A stretch of DNA of 64,000 nucleotides from Girardinichthys multiradiatus (GCF_021462225.1 NC_061805.1:31761958-31825957), one strand, 5' to 3'; counted from the stretch's first letter, positions 50,351-62,789 are shown. Numbers and translations: made by a program. The notes: generated by a model from the sequence alone, not told the origin.

Positions 50351-51181
50351 ACACCGCCTTACAAAACTATTCATGCCCCTTCAGCTTATCCATATTTTGT
50401 TGTTACAACCACAACATGAAAAGCATCTAATTGAGATTTTATGTGATGGACCAAAAAAGCACCTCATAATTGTTAGGTGGAAGGACATGAATGTATTATA
50501 AGATTGCTTTTATAAGTAAAAATCTGAAGAGTGCGGCATGCATTTGCATTTATTTCCCAGGAATCAAAACTCTACACATCTAGAGACTAAAGTCTTTTCC
50601 TCTTCTTTGCCTATATAAGCAAAATAGATCATTACAGTCAAACTACACTGAGTCTATGGCCAGAGATTTTCCCCAAGTCTTGGGTATTTTAAGAGACATG
50701 TCTGGACTTTGACTGGGCCATTCAAGGCATGCAAGGTACTTAGCCTTTAATGGTCTACCGATCGGTTTATCAGTGCATGAATGTGAACATTTGGAGTGCG
50801 GCCAGGTGATTGTGGCTCTGGTGTAAAAGCTCTCCAAGTGGTCCGACTAACAAAAAGCCATACAAGTTAAGTCCATTTACCATTACTTTATCTTTTTGAT
50901 GTCATTTGTTGTTTAACAAACCTGACGTCTTCACAGCAAAGCTGGATTTATACTCAGAATACACAGAGGTGGACTCATAAGGTGAGCTGTAAAATCAAAT
51001 GGTTGCACTGGATTTTATTGAGGGGTATCAGTAAAGAGAGCTGAAAACTACTGCACATCACACTTCACAATTTTTGAAAATCAACTTTCATTTTCTTTTC
51101 AGTATTATGCAATAGATTGTATTAATCAGTCATGTACAATCAAAATAAAAAACATTTAAATTTGTAACATGGCAAAATGTA

Positions 51182-52677
51182 CAGTGGGGAGAACAAGTAT
51201 TTGATACAATGCTGATTTTGCATGTGTCCCCACTTGCAAAGCATGTAGAAGTCTTTAATTTTTATCATAGGTGCTTAACTCTGAGTGACACATTAAAAAA
51301 CAAAAATCTTGAAAAAAAATCACATTGTGTGAATTTTAAGTAATTAATTTGCATTTTATTGCATGATATAATATTTGATCATCTAACAACCAGCAAGAAT
51401 CCTGGCTCTCACAGGCCTGTTAGTTCTTCTTTAAGAAGCCCTCCTGTTCTCAAATCATTACCTGTATTAACTGCACCTGTTTGAACTCGTTATCTGTATA
51501 AAAGGCACCTGTCCACACAATCAATTAAACAAACTCTCCACCATGGCCAAGACCAGAGAGCTGTGTGAGGACATCAGGGATAAAATAGTAGACCTGCACA
51601 AGGCTGGGATGGGCTACAGGAAAATAGCCAAGAAGCTTGGTGAGATGGCAACAACTGTTGGTGCAATTATAAGAAAATGAAGAAGTTCAAGATGACGGTC
51701 AGTTTCCCTCTGTCTGGTGCTCCATGCAAGATCTCATCTCATGGGACATCAATGATCATGAGGAAGGTGAGGGATCAGCCCAGAACTACACAGCAGGACC
51801 TGGTCAATGACCTGAAGAGAGCTGGGACCACAGTCTCAAAGAACACCATTAGTAACGCACTACGACGCCATGGATTAAAATCCTGCAGCGCACGCAAGGT
51901 CCCCCTTCTCAAGCCAGCACATGTCCAGACCCGTCTGAAGTTTGCCAGAGACCTTCTGGATGATCCAGAGGAGGAATGGGAGAAGGTCATGTGGTCTGAA
52001 GAAACAAAAATAAGAGCTTTTTGGTCTAAACTCCACTTGCCGTGTTTGGAGGAAGGAGGAGTACAACCATGGAGATGGAACATCATTGTTTGGTGATGCT
52101 TTTCTGCAAAGGGGACAGGATGACTGCACCGTATTGAGGGGAGGATGGAGGGGGGCCCATTTATCAGGAGATCTTAGCCAACAACCTCCCTTCCTCAGTA
52201 AGGGCATTGAAGATGGGTCATGGCTGGGTCTTCCAACTAAGGCAACTAAGGAGTGGCTCCATAAGTAGCATCTCAAGATCCTGGAGGGGCCCAGCCAGTC
52301 TCCAGACCTGAACCCAATCGAAAATCTTTGGAGGGAGCTGAAAGTCCATATTGTCCAGTGACAGCCCTGAAACCTGAAAGATCTGGAGAAGATCTGTATG
52401 GAGTGGTCCAAAATCCCTGCTGCAGTGTGTGCAAACCTTGTCAAGAACTAAAGGAAACAATATCTGTAATTGCAAACAAAGTTTTCTGTACCTAATATCA
52501 AGTTTTGTGCAATAAAATGCTAATTAATTACTTAAACATCACACAATGTGATTTTCTGTATTTTTGTTTCAGATGCCATCATTTACAGTTGAAGAGTACC
52601 TATGATAAAAGTTAAAGACTTTGCAAGTGGGAAACCTGCAAAATCGACAGGGTGTAAAATACTTGTTCTTACCACTG
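51182..52677 (+). mobile_element. Tc1-like transposon, nested
   Basis: A 1496 bp element flanked by TA at 51180-51181 and 52678-52679. The inverted ends are CAGTGGGGAGAACAAGTATT (left) and, as reverse complement of the right, CAGTGGTAAGAACAAGTATT. The transposase inside is listed separately. Confidence 0.92.
51543..52451 (+). pseudogene. Tc1-like transposase, broken
   Basis: Begins at ATGGCCAAGACCAGAGAGCT (51543), giving '[20 protein letters not shown]', the typical N-terminal helix-turn-helix. The frame breaks at a TGA near 51677, in a region where family members read on. The plus frame at 51677-52096 then gives the second HTH ([20 protein letters not shown]) and the first catalytic Asp position as 'VMWSEETKI', with Glu in place of the usual Asp. 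Downstream frames near 52080-52450 include '[12 protein letters not shown]', the third acidic position, in a shifted frame. It is inactive: an early stop, a changed catalytic residue and several indels. Confidence 0.85.
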
Positions 52678-52703
52678 TATGAATACCTTTGCAAGGCACC
52701 GTA

Positions 52704-54191
52704 AAGTGATGAGCTCTGGTCTCTGTTTGCATGCAAAGCTTTGTACATCAAGTGTGCAACACTGCCAGCTGGTGACCCAGGGGAGCAGAGTCCCAGACAT
52801 CTTAAAAGTCACCGGTGGTTACGAAGAGCGGCTGGGAAAACATACTCGTGGGGTCTATAAAAATGTGGACTTTACTGAGCTAATAGAGCTAATGTTTTAC
52901 ATCCTGCAGTCACATGGGATATCAGAAGAAAAGACAAACCCCATGGATTCATCATGACTTTTAATTATTTTTTCTCCTCAAACGATGTACATTTAACAAA
53001 ATTAAGCAAGTCAAAAACATCTGATTAAACATCTGATTAATTAACAGCATGTCATATGAATCATCAGTCACCACACACAAAGGGACACACATGGAAAACA
53101 CAGCCTCTGTTGTATATCACTAAGGGGTTAGAGTAGATGCATTCATCCCGTAGAGACAAAGGGCGTCAGTGTGACGACTTGGAAAACAAATCCAATTAGC
53201 CCTCTTTCAGGTGAGACAGTGTCTACATGTAAGGTTTTATCTGTAACAGATGACATCGGTTTGTGTCATCTGGGCCTTCATCTTCGGTGGAGAGCTGCAG
53301 CGAGGATACAGGGGAACAGAGAGTAGAGTGGCAGAGCCTGAGAGGCCGTCGATGACGCAGGGACGGAGAGGACATATTTGATAAAAAAAAAAAAAAAAAA
53401 CTCTGCACCCTGAGGCTCTGTTCCAGCCTGCTGCACGAACACCAACAGGAGGAATACAAAACAGAAATTAAACCATGGAATGACTAAGCATGAGAGCAGT
53501 GAGGTGACACCTGCTGCTAAGTCTATAAATGTCAAGATTCTGATGTAGAAACAAAATGTAAGAAACACACAGATTTCATTGCACACATCGGACAGACATT
53601 CTGCTTTTAGGGACAGTAGAAGATCCAACTACTGCTCCACACAGATACTAAAGAAAACTTTATAAAATCACTATAGTGTAGTTTAGGTATTTATGTGTCC
53701 ACCTGACACAGGCCTTTTACTGCGTCTCAACTTAAATGAACCCCCAAACAAATACAGTGAAGCTGATGGTTCACCTGCAAACTTCTAAAAATAGAAGTCT
53801 GCAGAGAAGTGGGGCTAGAAAATGATTGCAGAGCCTCATGCAGAGAGAGTCACAAGGACAGACGTCAGGCTGTCGTCTGGCCCCTAAAGAACATGGGTCA
53901 TTATGAAAAGAAGGCAATGAAGATTGGGCATGTTGTAATAATGTAGCTCAAGACAAAATCCTGAAACTTAAACATGAATAAAGATAGGAAGCCTCAAACC
54001 ACTGCTGCCTTTTCAGGAACTAAAAGTGACGCTCTAATAAGCTACAACAGACCGTAGGGCCTTCTAATGAGAGTACTGCAGGGTGGCGTTTCTGCACTGG
54101 GTGAGGCTGTAACCTGGTCAGTGACAAAGAGCAGAAGAAGGTGCCAGGAGGTTTTTGAGGGCAGCAGCTGACCAGGTGCTCGGCCGTTCAC
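52704..54191 (-). other. ap1b1: probable ap1b1 3' UTR (from about 52.94 kb) and flank
   Basis: Unique-looking sequence directly 3' of the ap1b1 stop on the minus strand. An ATTAAA poly-A signal variant lies on the minus strand at 52960-52965, about 1.2 kb from the stop, which would give a 3' UTR of ordinary length. A poly-T run (minus strand) lies at about 53383-53400. The UTR end is inferred. Confidence 0.45.
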
Positions 54192-54266
54192 TCAGTTCTT
54201 CAGCATCGCCTCGTAGCTCTGGAACACGTACTGAGAGACCTCTGGAGCTCTGCACTTTAGACAGAC
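54192..54266 (-). CDS. ap1b1: AP-1 complex beta-1 subunit, terminal coding exon
   Basis: The exon encodes 24 residues and a TGA stop: 'VCLKCRAPEVSQYVFQSYEA' then MLKN. This is the conserved C-terminus of the beta-adaptin appendage domain, shared by AP1B1 and AP2B1 (which end in a closely similar 'CRAPEVSQ...ILKN'). The acceptor is a good polypyrimidine tract ending GTCCCTCAG. Beta-1 adaptin is a large subunit of the AP-1 clathrin adaptor at the trans-Golgi network and endosomes; the appendage binds clathrin and accessory proteins. AP1B1 is chosen over AP2B1 because rasl10a is adjacent on the same strand. No other ap1b1 exon was found up to the right edge, so the preceding intron would exceed 9.7 kb. 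It is too short to appear as an open frame in a routine search. Confidence 0.85.
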   Translation of the reverse strand, partial: VCLKCRAPEVSQYVFQSYEAMLKN

Positions 54267-55451
54267 CTGAGGGACAGAAAGGATTTGAATAATGAGAAAC
54301 AGGTTTTTAATGAGAAAAAAAAAAAATTCAAGTCTGCTGATAGTTTAATCTTATCTAAAATCTTTGTGCACAAAGAAAATGTTCCCTTAAATGTATTATT
54401 TCATCAACAATGTCTGATAAGATAACCCCTTACCTATGAGGGTCAACAGGTCAATGTGAAAACAGCAGGAATCATTGAAGGCAGCCTGCAGATTAGGTGT
54501 CAACTGCAAGCTTCTAAAAATACTTTTAGTAATTATTAGTTTTATTCTTTGGTCATACCTTTGATATTGTTTATTCCTTTTCTTTTGTTTTCTATTAAAT
54601 GTTTATACAGGGTTACTACTCTTGTGTCATGGCACCTTCTTCTGTTCTTATTTTTTTCTAAACTCAAATTTATTGATCTTTTTCTTCCTTTTGTTTTTAA
54701 TTCTGGACATTTGAATACAAAGTATCACCTTTCAACCTGCTTAAATAGGAGCCAAGTCTTGGTATGTTTAGGTTCAAAAATGATGAAACAACGCAATGCT
54801 AAACATTTGGATTGGTACGACCTCTTTCATGGGATCAGAACAAACTTAAATCTGCTCTCTTTTAATATCTATAACTCTGGACTTGTCAAATAGTCCAACA
54901 CTAAACACAAAATTTTAGACCCAGTGTGGCGACCGCAGGTCCAGCTCAATCTGAACTGAAAGTTGTCCAGAGGCCAAACATGCAGTAATTTATCACTTTT
55001 TGAGTACGGCTGCTTTTAGTAGGTGAGCAAAAAATACTAAATGTTAAAATCCACATATGATGTGGCAAATTAGAAATGTCAGTATTGATGTAAATGAAGG
55101 CATCAATAGACTTTTGCTCTTTAGTAAATCAAAGAGAAAAAAAATCTCAACATAGTAGATATTTCCCATACGAGATCGTTTTACGCAAAGAAATTAAAGC
55201 GAAACCCCTATTTTTTTCCAGACTTTCCAGACTACGTAGAACCCATGTTTTCTGTTTAGGGTCGTTTATTGTAAAGAACTTAGTTTTAAATGTGATTCCT
55301 GGACAACGTGGATTTAAATAAATTTACCATGTTGAATAAAAAAAAAAAAACAACTCTTGACCAATCAGTGAAGTCAACAGTCAAAAAAAGATCAGACTGC
55401 GAAATGAACTAAAAAAAAAGACAATACTACAAAACCCACAAACAATCTTAA
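54267..55451. other. ap1b1: ap1b1 last intron, nothing recognised in this part
   Basis: AT-rich intronic DNA. The 114-codon plus frame at 54549-54893 is hydrophobic and low-complexity in places and is not supported as a gene. Confidence 0.45.
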
Positions 55452-55650
55452 AGGGGCGTCATGTGCCTCAGTGATAAAGCAGGCGCACCATATACTGAGG
55501 CTACAGTCAGCAACGCAGCTGTTCCCGGTTCAATTCCCGGCCCTGGGCCATTTACTGCATGTCAACCCTTTCTTTCTCTGCCCGTCTTCCTGTGCCGCTA
55601 CTCATGAATAAAGGACACTAGTGCCACAAAAACCTAAAATAAATAAACAG
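55452..55650 (+). mobile_element. tRNA-derived SINE
   Basis: The head contains RNA polymerase III promoter elements: an A-box-like TGTGCCTCAGTGATAAAGC at 55463-55481 and a B-box-like GGTTCAATTCC at 55527-55537, spaced as in a tRNA gene. It is followed by an unrelated body (CATTTACTGCATGTCAACCC) and an A-rich tail (AAAACCTAAAATAAATAAA). The tRNA cloverleaf is degraded, so this is a SINE and not a functional tRNA gene. Confidence 0.85.
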
Positions 55651-57549
55651 ATAAAATATAACAGAAAAAAAACCAACTGATTTTAATTAATTAAAAAAAT
55701 AAAATAACAGAAAAATAAATCAACTGAAGAGAGATATAAATGGCATATTATCTAGCGTCTGTACAGCTCAGAAATGAACATCTGTTTTGTACGATTGAGG
55801 TAAATCAGACCATGTGGGGTAATCAAAAAAACATGATCATTCATTTAAACATCTTCCTGAGGACACATTAATAATTATTTTTCACATGAGAGGGGAAAAA
55901 AAGCCTCGGATTAAAAGCCCCTTGATTCAGTCTTATCAGGCACACGCAGACCTACTGACAGAAAAATAGATACATAAGCACACTGGAGGAAACGGCGTCG
56001 GCCCGCCCGCCCTTTGATGTCGGTCTCAGCTGGGGAAAAGGTTCTGGATTTAATGGAGCTACATAAAGTGAGTTCCCCCCACTCACCCCCTCCTATCAGA
56101 CTGCAGATATTTTTCTCCCAACCAGGAACGCTCTGTTTATAGGAAACACCGGGCAGCATCTGCTCAGATTCTATCACGATGTCACAGAAAACACTTGGAT
56201 CGAGAGGATTTAGGAAAAATGCAGTAATTTAAATTCTGCACGGGTGAAAACCTCTCATGTCTGTGGCAGCCAGAAGCTTTAATGACCTACGCGTCTCTGA
56301 GGAGACAAGAACAACCTGTATACCCCCCCCCCCCCCCATCAGAGACAGTGAAACGCACACAAATCATCACAGTGTGATCCTTTCTGCTTTAATCACAGTC
56401 ACTGCTTAGAACCCCCTAACACTGAGGGGCTGATTGGTGTGTGGGAGGGAGGGTCACATTGTGATTCTACAACCCAAGACGCACAAGCGATACCAAACCC
56501 AAGAGTGGCACATTCGGGTAAAGAGGTGCATTTCAAAACAGCAGCTTGCAGTGACTGATGGATCTTTCATCTTGTTGGGCAGAAAAGGTCAGGGTGACCC
56601 CTCTTTCTCGTGTCTGGGATGTTCTTTTCACTGGATTTGATCCAGATTTTGTTTCTGCCTTTATAATATGTTGAGTAATCCTCCATTATCCTAATTACAA
56701 GCTGGTGTGTTCAGTCATTTTGTTTCAAGCAATCAATTGTCTGTTGCCTGTCCCCATATCAGCACCATTAATTCTCTATAATGTTTGCGCCATTATCCTA
56801 ATTACACTGATCAGGGATTCACACCTGAAATGTGATGATGTGTTGGAGAGCTTCGAAGTGGGTAACGCAGAGTTGCAGATAAATAAAGCCGTGGCGGTTC
56901 ACAGCTTCCCTCGGCTCTCTAGGCTCTTTACTAATACATGCTGCTGCCGGCAGCGTTTAGACAGCTGTGCTCCTATCAGCAAGATGGCAGGAAGTGCCGA
57001 AGCTCCAGCAATTGTGAACAACTCATAAATGCAGCACTCAGCTTCCAGCTTGTTTTTAAAATAACAGCACTGTGTCCTCAGAGGATGAGGAAATTACAAA
57101 CTGAAGTAGGAAGAAGAGGAAAAACAGGGAGTTAAATATTAATGGATTCTTCCCACGCCGTTTTATTCTGCCCCCTGAAAATATGAACATTTACTATCAA
57201 AGTATTTTGATTCTGCAATTTCAAGCTGAGTTCTTGTGAAAAGTGTGGAAAAAATAAAAAGTTCACCTGCACCTCCGTGAGCGTGGAATCAGAAAAAGGT
57301 TTATCCCCAGAAAAGGTTTTATCCTAGATAGACTGATTTTTGATGCAGATAAAATACTGTATATTTAAACCATATTTTCCATTTTTGTTTTGTTTTGCAA
57401 CATAATGAAGTTTACAATGAGCTATGTACAGATGCAGAAAAGATTGTTGGTAGACCTACAGCTCATTCATTTCTCTTTAAAAGTGATTCAATTAATGCAA
57501 CTGTCTAATGTGGGCTTTTAGCATGTAATAGAGTAAACAAAATTATAAA
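55651..57549. other. intronic sequence, nothing recognised except a poly-C run
   Basis: A run of about 15 C lies at 56323-56337. The overlapping frames at 56434-56640, 56705-57028 and 56938-57135 (plus) have no domains and no splice context. Confidence 0.4.
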
Positions 57550-58690
57550 AACATAGGTTATGCTGGTACCCCTGAAGAAACCAATGATCCTTGCATCACA
57601 GTTCAGGCTTTTCTTCAGCCAATTAGCCTATTTAAAGGAAACAAAAATGCTGCTGGGTAGTTTGGTACCGTTATGTCCTCCACGTTGAGTATCTAAGAAA
57701 AAAAGATTTTAGGTTTTCATGTAAAGGTAAAGACTTCAAGGCCATCTCTGAGCAGCTTCATGTTTCTGGGATCACAGGGGCCAATATTATTTAAAATTAA
57801 TGTTCATAAGACTGTAGCCAACTTTTCCTGGATGAAAAGGCAAGAGGAGATGGCATGGATGGTGGAAAAATAGCCAATGAAGCCATCCAAATCAAATCAA
57901 GTTAAACTGATCGCAGCATTCATCGCATTTTAAAACAAAACAGACTAAATGGAAAAAAGACCCAGGAGTGCTACAAAAACAACCAGAATGAATGTGCCAA
58001 AATACTGTAGACAAGCTCTAAAGCTTCTGGAAAATGAGAAAACTGGAGCTTTTTAATCATCCACATAAGCTCTGTGTTTACAGAAGGAAACAGGAACCTC
58101 TTAATGAAACAACCACCATAACTACTGTGAAACATAATGATTGCTCTGTTTTGGAGCTGTTCTGCTCATCTGGCATGATGGGGTGACCTTGAATCTTTGC
58201 AGGGCACAATAAAGTCTGAAGAACACCAAGTCGTCTTGGAGGAAAACGTAAATCCAGGTCTGAGTCGCAGACAGCCGGTGCTCCAACAGGAACAACTGAC
58301 CCAAAGCTATTGAAAAGTTGGGGTGTGTGCCCAGAAGCCAAATACTCTAACAAGCTAATCAACTGAAATGAACTCTACCAGCTCTGCCATGAAGAGTAGT
58401 CAAATAAGCATCTAGAGTTATACCAGAAACATGTTGATGGCTACAAATCAATGGCACATATCAATTGGACTATATGTATATATTTGAACCTGTATGTATA
58501 ATTCTGACCCTGGGTGGATCACACCGAATCTGCAATAAATTTTAAACGAGTCTTGTTTTTAAATTATTGAAGATGTTAATTGTGTTTCCAGGAAAAATAA
58601 TCACCTAAACAATTAAATGCCACAAAGAAAGATGACATTCATGCAAATTATGAGCATATATAAACTTTTGACCAGAACTATAAATGTGAT
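57550..58690 (+). mobile_element. degraded Tc1-like transposon
   Basis: Decayed transposase landmarks include 'CTGAGCAGCTTCATGTTTCTG' near 57749, 'ACTGTGAAACATAATGATTG' near 58125 and 'AACATGTTGATGGCTACAAA' near 58428. 'TATATTTGAACCTGTATGT' near 58478 recurs at 49168. The right end reads 'TAAACTTTTGACCAGAACTAT'. The minus-strand frames here are antisense shadows. Confidence 0.6.
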
Positions 58691-59984
58691 ATTACGATAA
58701 AGCACACAGTTTAAAATACCCAACATATAATATTCATATGCTAAACATACATGAAGGGACCAAAGTGTTCATCTGGAGGACTTGCAGGCAAACAGTAACA
58801 GCATGCTAAACTGAGAGAATTTCTCATAAGTCTTCTGTGTTCAGGGAGCTTCGTGGTGTCTATTTCTGAGTTTGCTGAAAACAATCAGAAGCCACTGTAG
58901 AGGTGGGCAGAAAGGAGAAAAAAAGTAAATAAATCAGCCAACATCACTGGTCACATTGTTGCCATGGGGACAGGACATGGCAGACGGGAACACCCCAGTT
59001 TCATGTCAAGAAGATGAGCAGCATCCCAATGCTCCACAAAATACAGAATAAATAAGATCAGAGATGGGAAATGAGGTCAATAAAAGAAACACGCAGGAGC
59101 TGCAGCTGATTGTTCATATGAATAAAGGTCACTGTGCAGGGTTTCCGTTTTTTCAGTCTGCTCTAAAACTTCTCACTTTTGGTTTCCTCTCATCACCTTC
59201 ATAGAGTTCTCTCTGCCTGTAGCAGGCAACTGAGGAAGGTGTGAATGTGTGGAAAAGTGGGAATGTTAGAGACATGGCTCTAACGAATAAGGTGTCATAT
59301 CAACCTAAGGGATGATGGGTTTTCAGCAATGCAGGCTTAGAGTTCCTTTTCTTTATATTACTAAGAAATTGCTATATTTCTGCTACCTATAATGATCTAT
59401 GGTTACTTAATTTTCCAATATCTAAAACAATAATGCTAGAAAAAAATTTCAATTCTGACTTTTATCTTCCTAAATAGTTATTAAAAAACATTTCAAAAGA
59501 GTTAGCGAGAAGCAGATTGGAGTGTGGAACTGGGACAAAGCTTTAATAGCTCATATAAATAGAAAGGTGTCGTGGGAGAGCTGAAGTCAATCAAGTTTAG
59601 ATTATCAGAAAAAATAGGCCAGGCTACGAATATGCTTCATAACACCCTGGTGCAGAGCAGCAGCAGAAAGAAAAAAAAAAAAAAACAATACAGCATGACC
59701 AAGTTTCCTCTGCAGAAAATGATTTTTAATCCCTTTTTTTATTGTTTTCTGAAGCACCATGAAACCCAGTGAAAAATGCAGTGGCAACGCTTTGCTCCTT
59801 CAGGTCTAAAAATAGAGTTCGACAAAAGGCTTTGGCAGCTTGGCTTTAATGTTCTGTGCCAAGAGAGCGCTGGGACCATGCAGCAGGCAGCAGCTCAGAG
59901 CAACAAGCATCGCAGTACATTATGTGCATGCAGCAATCTAAACTCCGCGCCAGTGTTTTTACTGCACAGTTGGTAACCTATTGT
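58691..59984. other. intronic sequence, nothing recognised
   Basis: No exon of ap1b1 could be identified here despite a search for the appendage-domain coding sequence. A poly-A run lies at about 59671-59685. Confidence 0.4.
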
Positions 59985-60560
59985 GCCATGCAAAAGAATC
60001 TGCACCCCGGAGTTTTTGTTTTCATTCTGTCAAGTAACATTTTAATCCAGGTATAATTGCGGCTGTCCTGTGAAGGCGGCAAATGTTTAAGACAATCAGT
60101 GAACCAACGTGGTGGAAGGAGAGTTAGATTATGAAAAAATATCCCAAACCTCTGAACATCTCTTATTCCACGGTTCAATCTATCGTTTGAAAATGAAAAT
60201 GGCATGGCGCATCTGCAATCCAACACGGTGGGTAACCTAAACTGACAGGCTGTGAAAGGAAAGCATTATTCAAAAGCAGCAAAGAAGCCCACGGTAACTC
60301 TGAAGGAGCTGCAGAGATCCACAGCTCAGTTGGGAGAAACTGCTGACAGGACAACTGTTAGTCTGGCCTCGATAAAAGACTGGAAAGAAAATAGATACTA
60401 GGAACACGTGGAAGAAGGTTTTCTGGTCAGACGAGACAAAAACTGAACGTTTCGTCCTGTATGCATAATGTTGTATGTGGCAAGTCACTAATTCTGCACA
60501 TCACCCTGGCCCTTCCATCCCCACTGTGACACGTCAGTGGCAGCATCATGCTGTGGGCAT
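59985..60560 (+). mobile_element. Tc1-like transposon remnant
   Basis: Shows 'TGCAAAAGAATCTGCACCCC' at the left, 'GCCCACGGTAACTCTGAAGGAGC' near 60287, 'GTGGAAGAAGGTTTTCTGGTC' near 60409 and 'GTGGCAGCATCATGCTGTGGG' near 60536, all in the order expected of the commonest family in the window. No open transposase frame. Confidence 0.65.
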
Positions 60561-60680
60561 GGTAAATGGACTGAACGCCTTTTCAGTCGTACCAAACACT
60601 CAATGTGCTTTACACTAGAGTCACCCAATCGTACTAACAGGCAACTTGAAGTTAAGTGCCTGTCCCATCCAGTGCGAAGA
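60561..60680. repeat. SINE/LINE-tail-like fragment
   Basis: 'GGTAAATGGACTGAACGCCTTT' followed by 'ATGTGCTTTACACTAGAGTCA' and 'TTGAAGTTAAGTGCCTGTCCC' follows the order of motifs in a widespread fish repeat. Degraded and short. Confidence 0.4.
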
Positions 60681-62160
60681 GGGATTTCCACTGGAAATCT
60701 GGGATGACAAGGCGATTTGTGACCCTAAGGTTGGAAGCCATTGTTAGATTCCAAATTGTTAATTTTGTTCGTGTTCTACTCTACAGCTGCTTTTTAAATG
60801 TTAATTTTGCCAGGGTAAATACACGTTGTTTTTCTTTATCTATGGACAATAGCAAATTTAAAGTTCCTTCGTGGAATGTTTTTAATAATCCTATAAAAAG
60901 AAGAAACGTATCGTCAAAAATGAGGAGATAAACGCCAGTTTTTCTGTAGGAAACACCTCTCATGGAGGAGGAACACAAAAAACCTAGGAACTCTGGATAC
61001 CAAGAATTTTTTTAGCTCGTTTTAAACCAGGCTTAAAAGAGCAGCAGCTTTTCTAATAAGAAATGGCATTAACTTTTTATTGACTAAAGACGTCTGAGAT
61101 AAAGAGGAGGGGTATGTTTTAGCCCAGAGCAAAAGTAACGGGGAAAACTATCAGTCCGTTATTTGTATCCATACCACCTCAGGCAGGTTGAAATATCTTG
61201 GGAATCTTAGGGAACCCTCTTCTGTGCAACTGATTTCAACACTGTAATAAACTATGAATTTAAAGGGAAGTGACAAATACCTGCTAAAAATATGAACTGC
61301 GGAAGCAAAAAAGCGATAACCTATAAATGGTTACGGGCAGACCCACCCAACACTGACCACTGGCATGAAAGTTTTTATGAAATGAACTATCTAGAAAATC
61401 TAAGATACCATTTGAGGCTGAAACATGACCTGTACATTGTGAGGTGGCCTGAATGGAATAGACACTGGTAAGGAGGGATATAATGAATCCTCCATCTTAG
61501 GTGTTGATTTCTTTGCTTTTTTCAGTGTGTAATATCTATAACCATTTATTTGTATACCATGCATATTCCTATGTATCTAGTCACATTCCAAGACAGAAAT
61601 ATTGTATGTTGTTAATTAATGTAAAAATCTGACTGTGTAACTGGCAGGTGTTCTTGTTGCGATTCTCTGGTTGTCCATAATGCAATAAAAGTTATGTTGC
61701 AAAATAAAGAAGACAGTTGATGCCACCTTATAAATGAAACATGAGGTAGCTGACGGAGAATAGAGCAGGGAGGAGTCGCACCAAGGTCACCGCTCGTCAT
61801 GAATCTCTACACCAACCACAATCTATCAACGTCATGACAGAGGCTCACTGATAATGCAGAAAAACACAATGTCATAACAGACAAGAACACGTCGACAAAG
61901 CCCCACAATATTCATAGAGCGCTCGTATGACAGCACCAACAGCTTCCTCTCAGCAAGTTTGCTGCTCATTGCTGCACATCCGTCTCCGTCATGGCTGCTT
62001 GTTTACTTAGATACAAGAGTACGAACAGCTCGATCTGTGGCGTGGCACAGTGACAGTGTGTCCGCTGAATCATTCTGACTTTATTCAGGAAGTGAAAGAA
62101 CAGAAGATTTTTCAAGATGTCCTGACCTTGCTCACTTAAAGCAGAAAATCTGGATATCTG
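60681..62160. other. intronic sequence, nothing recognised
   Basis: No supported exon, RNA gene or repeat. Confidence 0.4.
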
Positions 62161-62740
62161 GATATTAAACACTTTTGCACAGGTTCTCCAAATCTCTCAA
62201 GACATGTCTTGTCCTCAGTCTCCTTCAGCAGAACCCACAGATTTTCTCAGATACTTTTCTAGAAGCTGGCTAGGGCTTTCTGAAACTTTAATTTCCCTTT
62301 GATTAAGCTAGTTTTTGGTTGTTTTGGATGTTTGCAAGGACTCTCTGTGAAATCTGAAATCCATTTTCAGATTTCTAGCAAACCCCTAAAGATTTTGGCC
62401 TAAAATTGACCGGTATTTGGAACTGTTCATAAGTTCAGCCAGCATGACCAAAACTTGAGTTCCAGCTGAACAACAGTAGTTGCCACCACCATCTTACATC
62501 ATAGGTATGGCGTTAGTGTCTGTGCCATGCTAGGGTATGTTTCTTGCCAAACATACCTGTTGGAATTATGGCCCAAAAGTCCAGTTTGGTTTGACTGACC
62601 ATAATATGTTATGACACAGGGTCGTGGGAGGTTTTTGGTCAGTAATGTATGTTTTCTTTGGAAGATAATCCTTCAGTCTTGTTGTCACACCCTCCTGTTA
62701 TAGTCCACACATGTCTGCTTATCCTACATCACTGAATACA
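62161..62740 (-). mobile_element. Tc1-like transposon remnant (inverted)
   Basis: Antisense transposase-region landmarks: 'GAACCCACAGATTTTCTCAGA' near 62231, 'GCCACCACCATCTTACATCAT' near 62481 and 'CCAGTTTGGTTTGACTGACCA' near 62581. Heavily decayed. Confidence 0.45.
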
Positions 62741-62789
62741 CATGGTAAAAAATATCACATTTAGATACTTCTATTTTGGACTCAGATTT

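Larger units (their letters stand above)
50352..52701 (+). mobile_element. older Tc1-like element split by a younger one
   Basis: The left terminus after TA at 50350-50351 reads CACCGCCTTACAAAACTATTC; the right terminus reads ATGAATACCTTTGCAAGGCACCG before TA at 52702-52703. Sub-terminal 'TTGTAACATGGCAAAATG' occurs at 51162-51179. The element's own length without the insert is only about 850 bp. A younger element entered at a TA about 24 bp from the right end. Confidence 0.75.

Noticed and set aside
52535..53459. Coding frames in the region 3' of ap1b1
   Set aside because: Short, overlapping on one strand, one passing through a homopolymer run; more consistent with a 3' UTR and transposon sequence.
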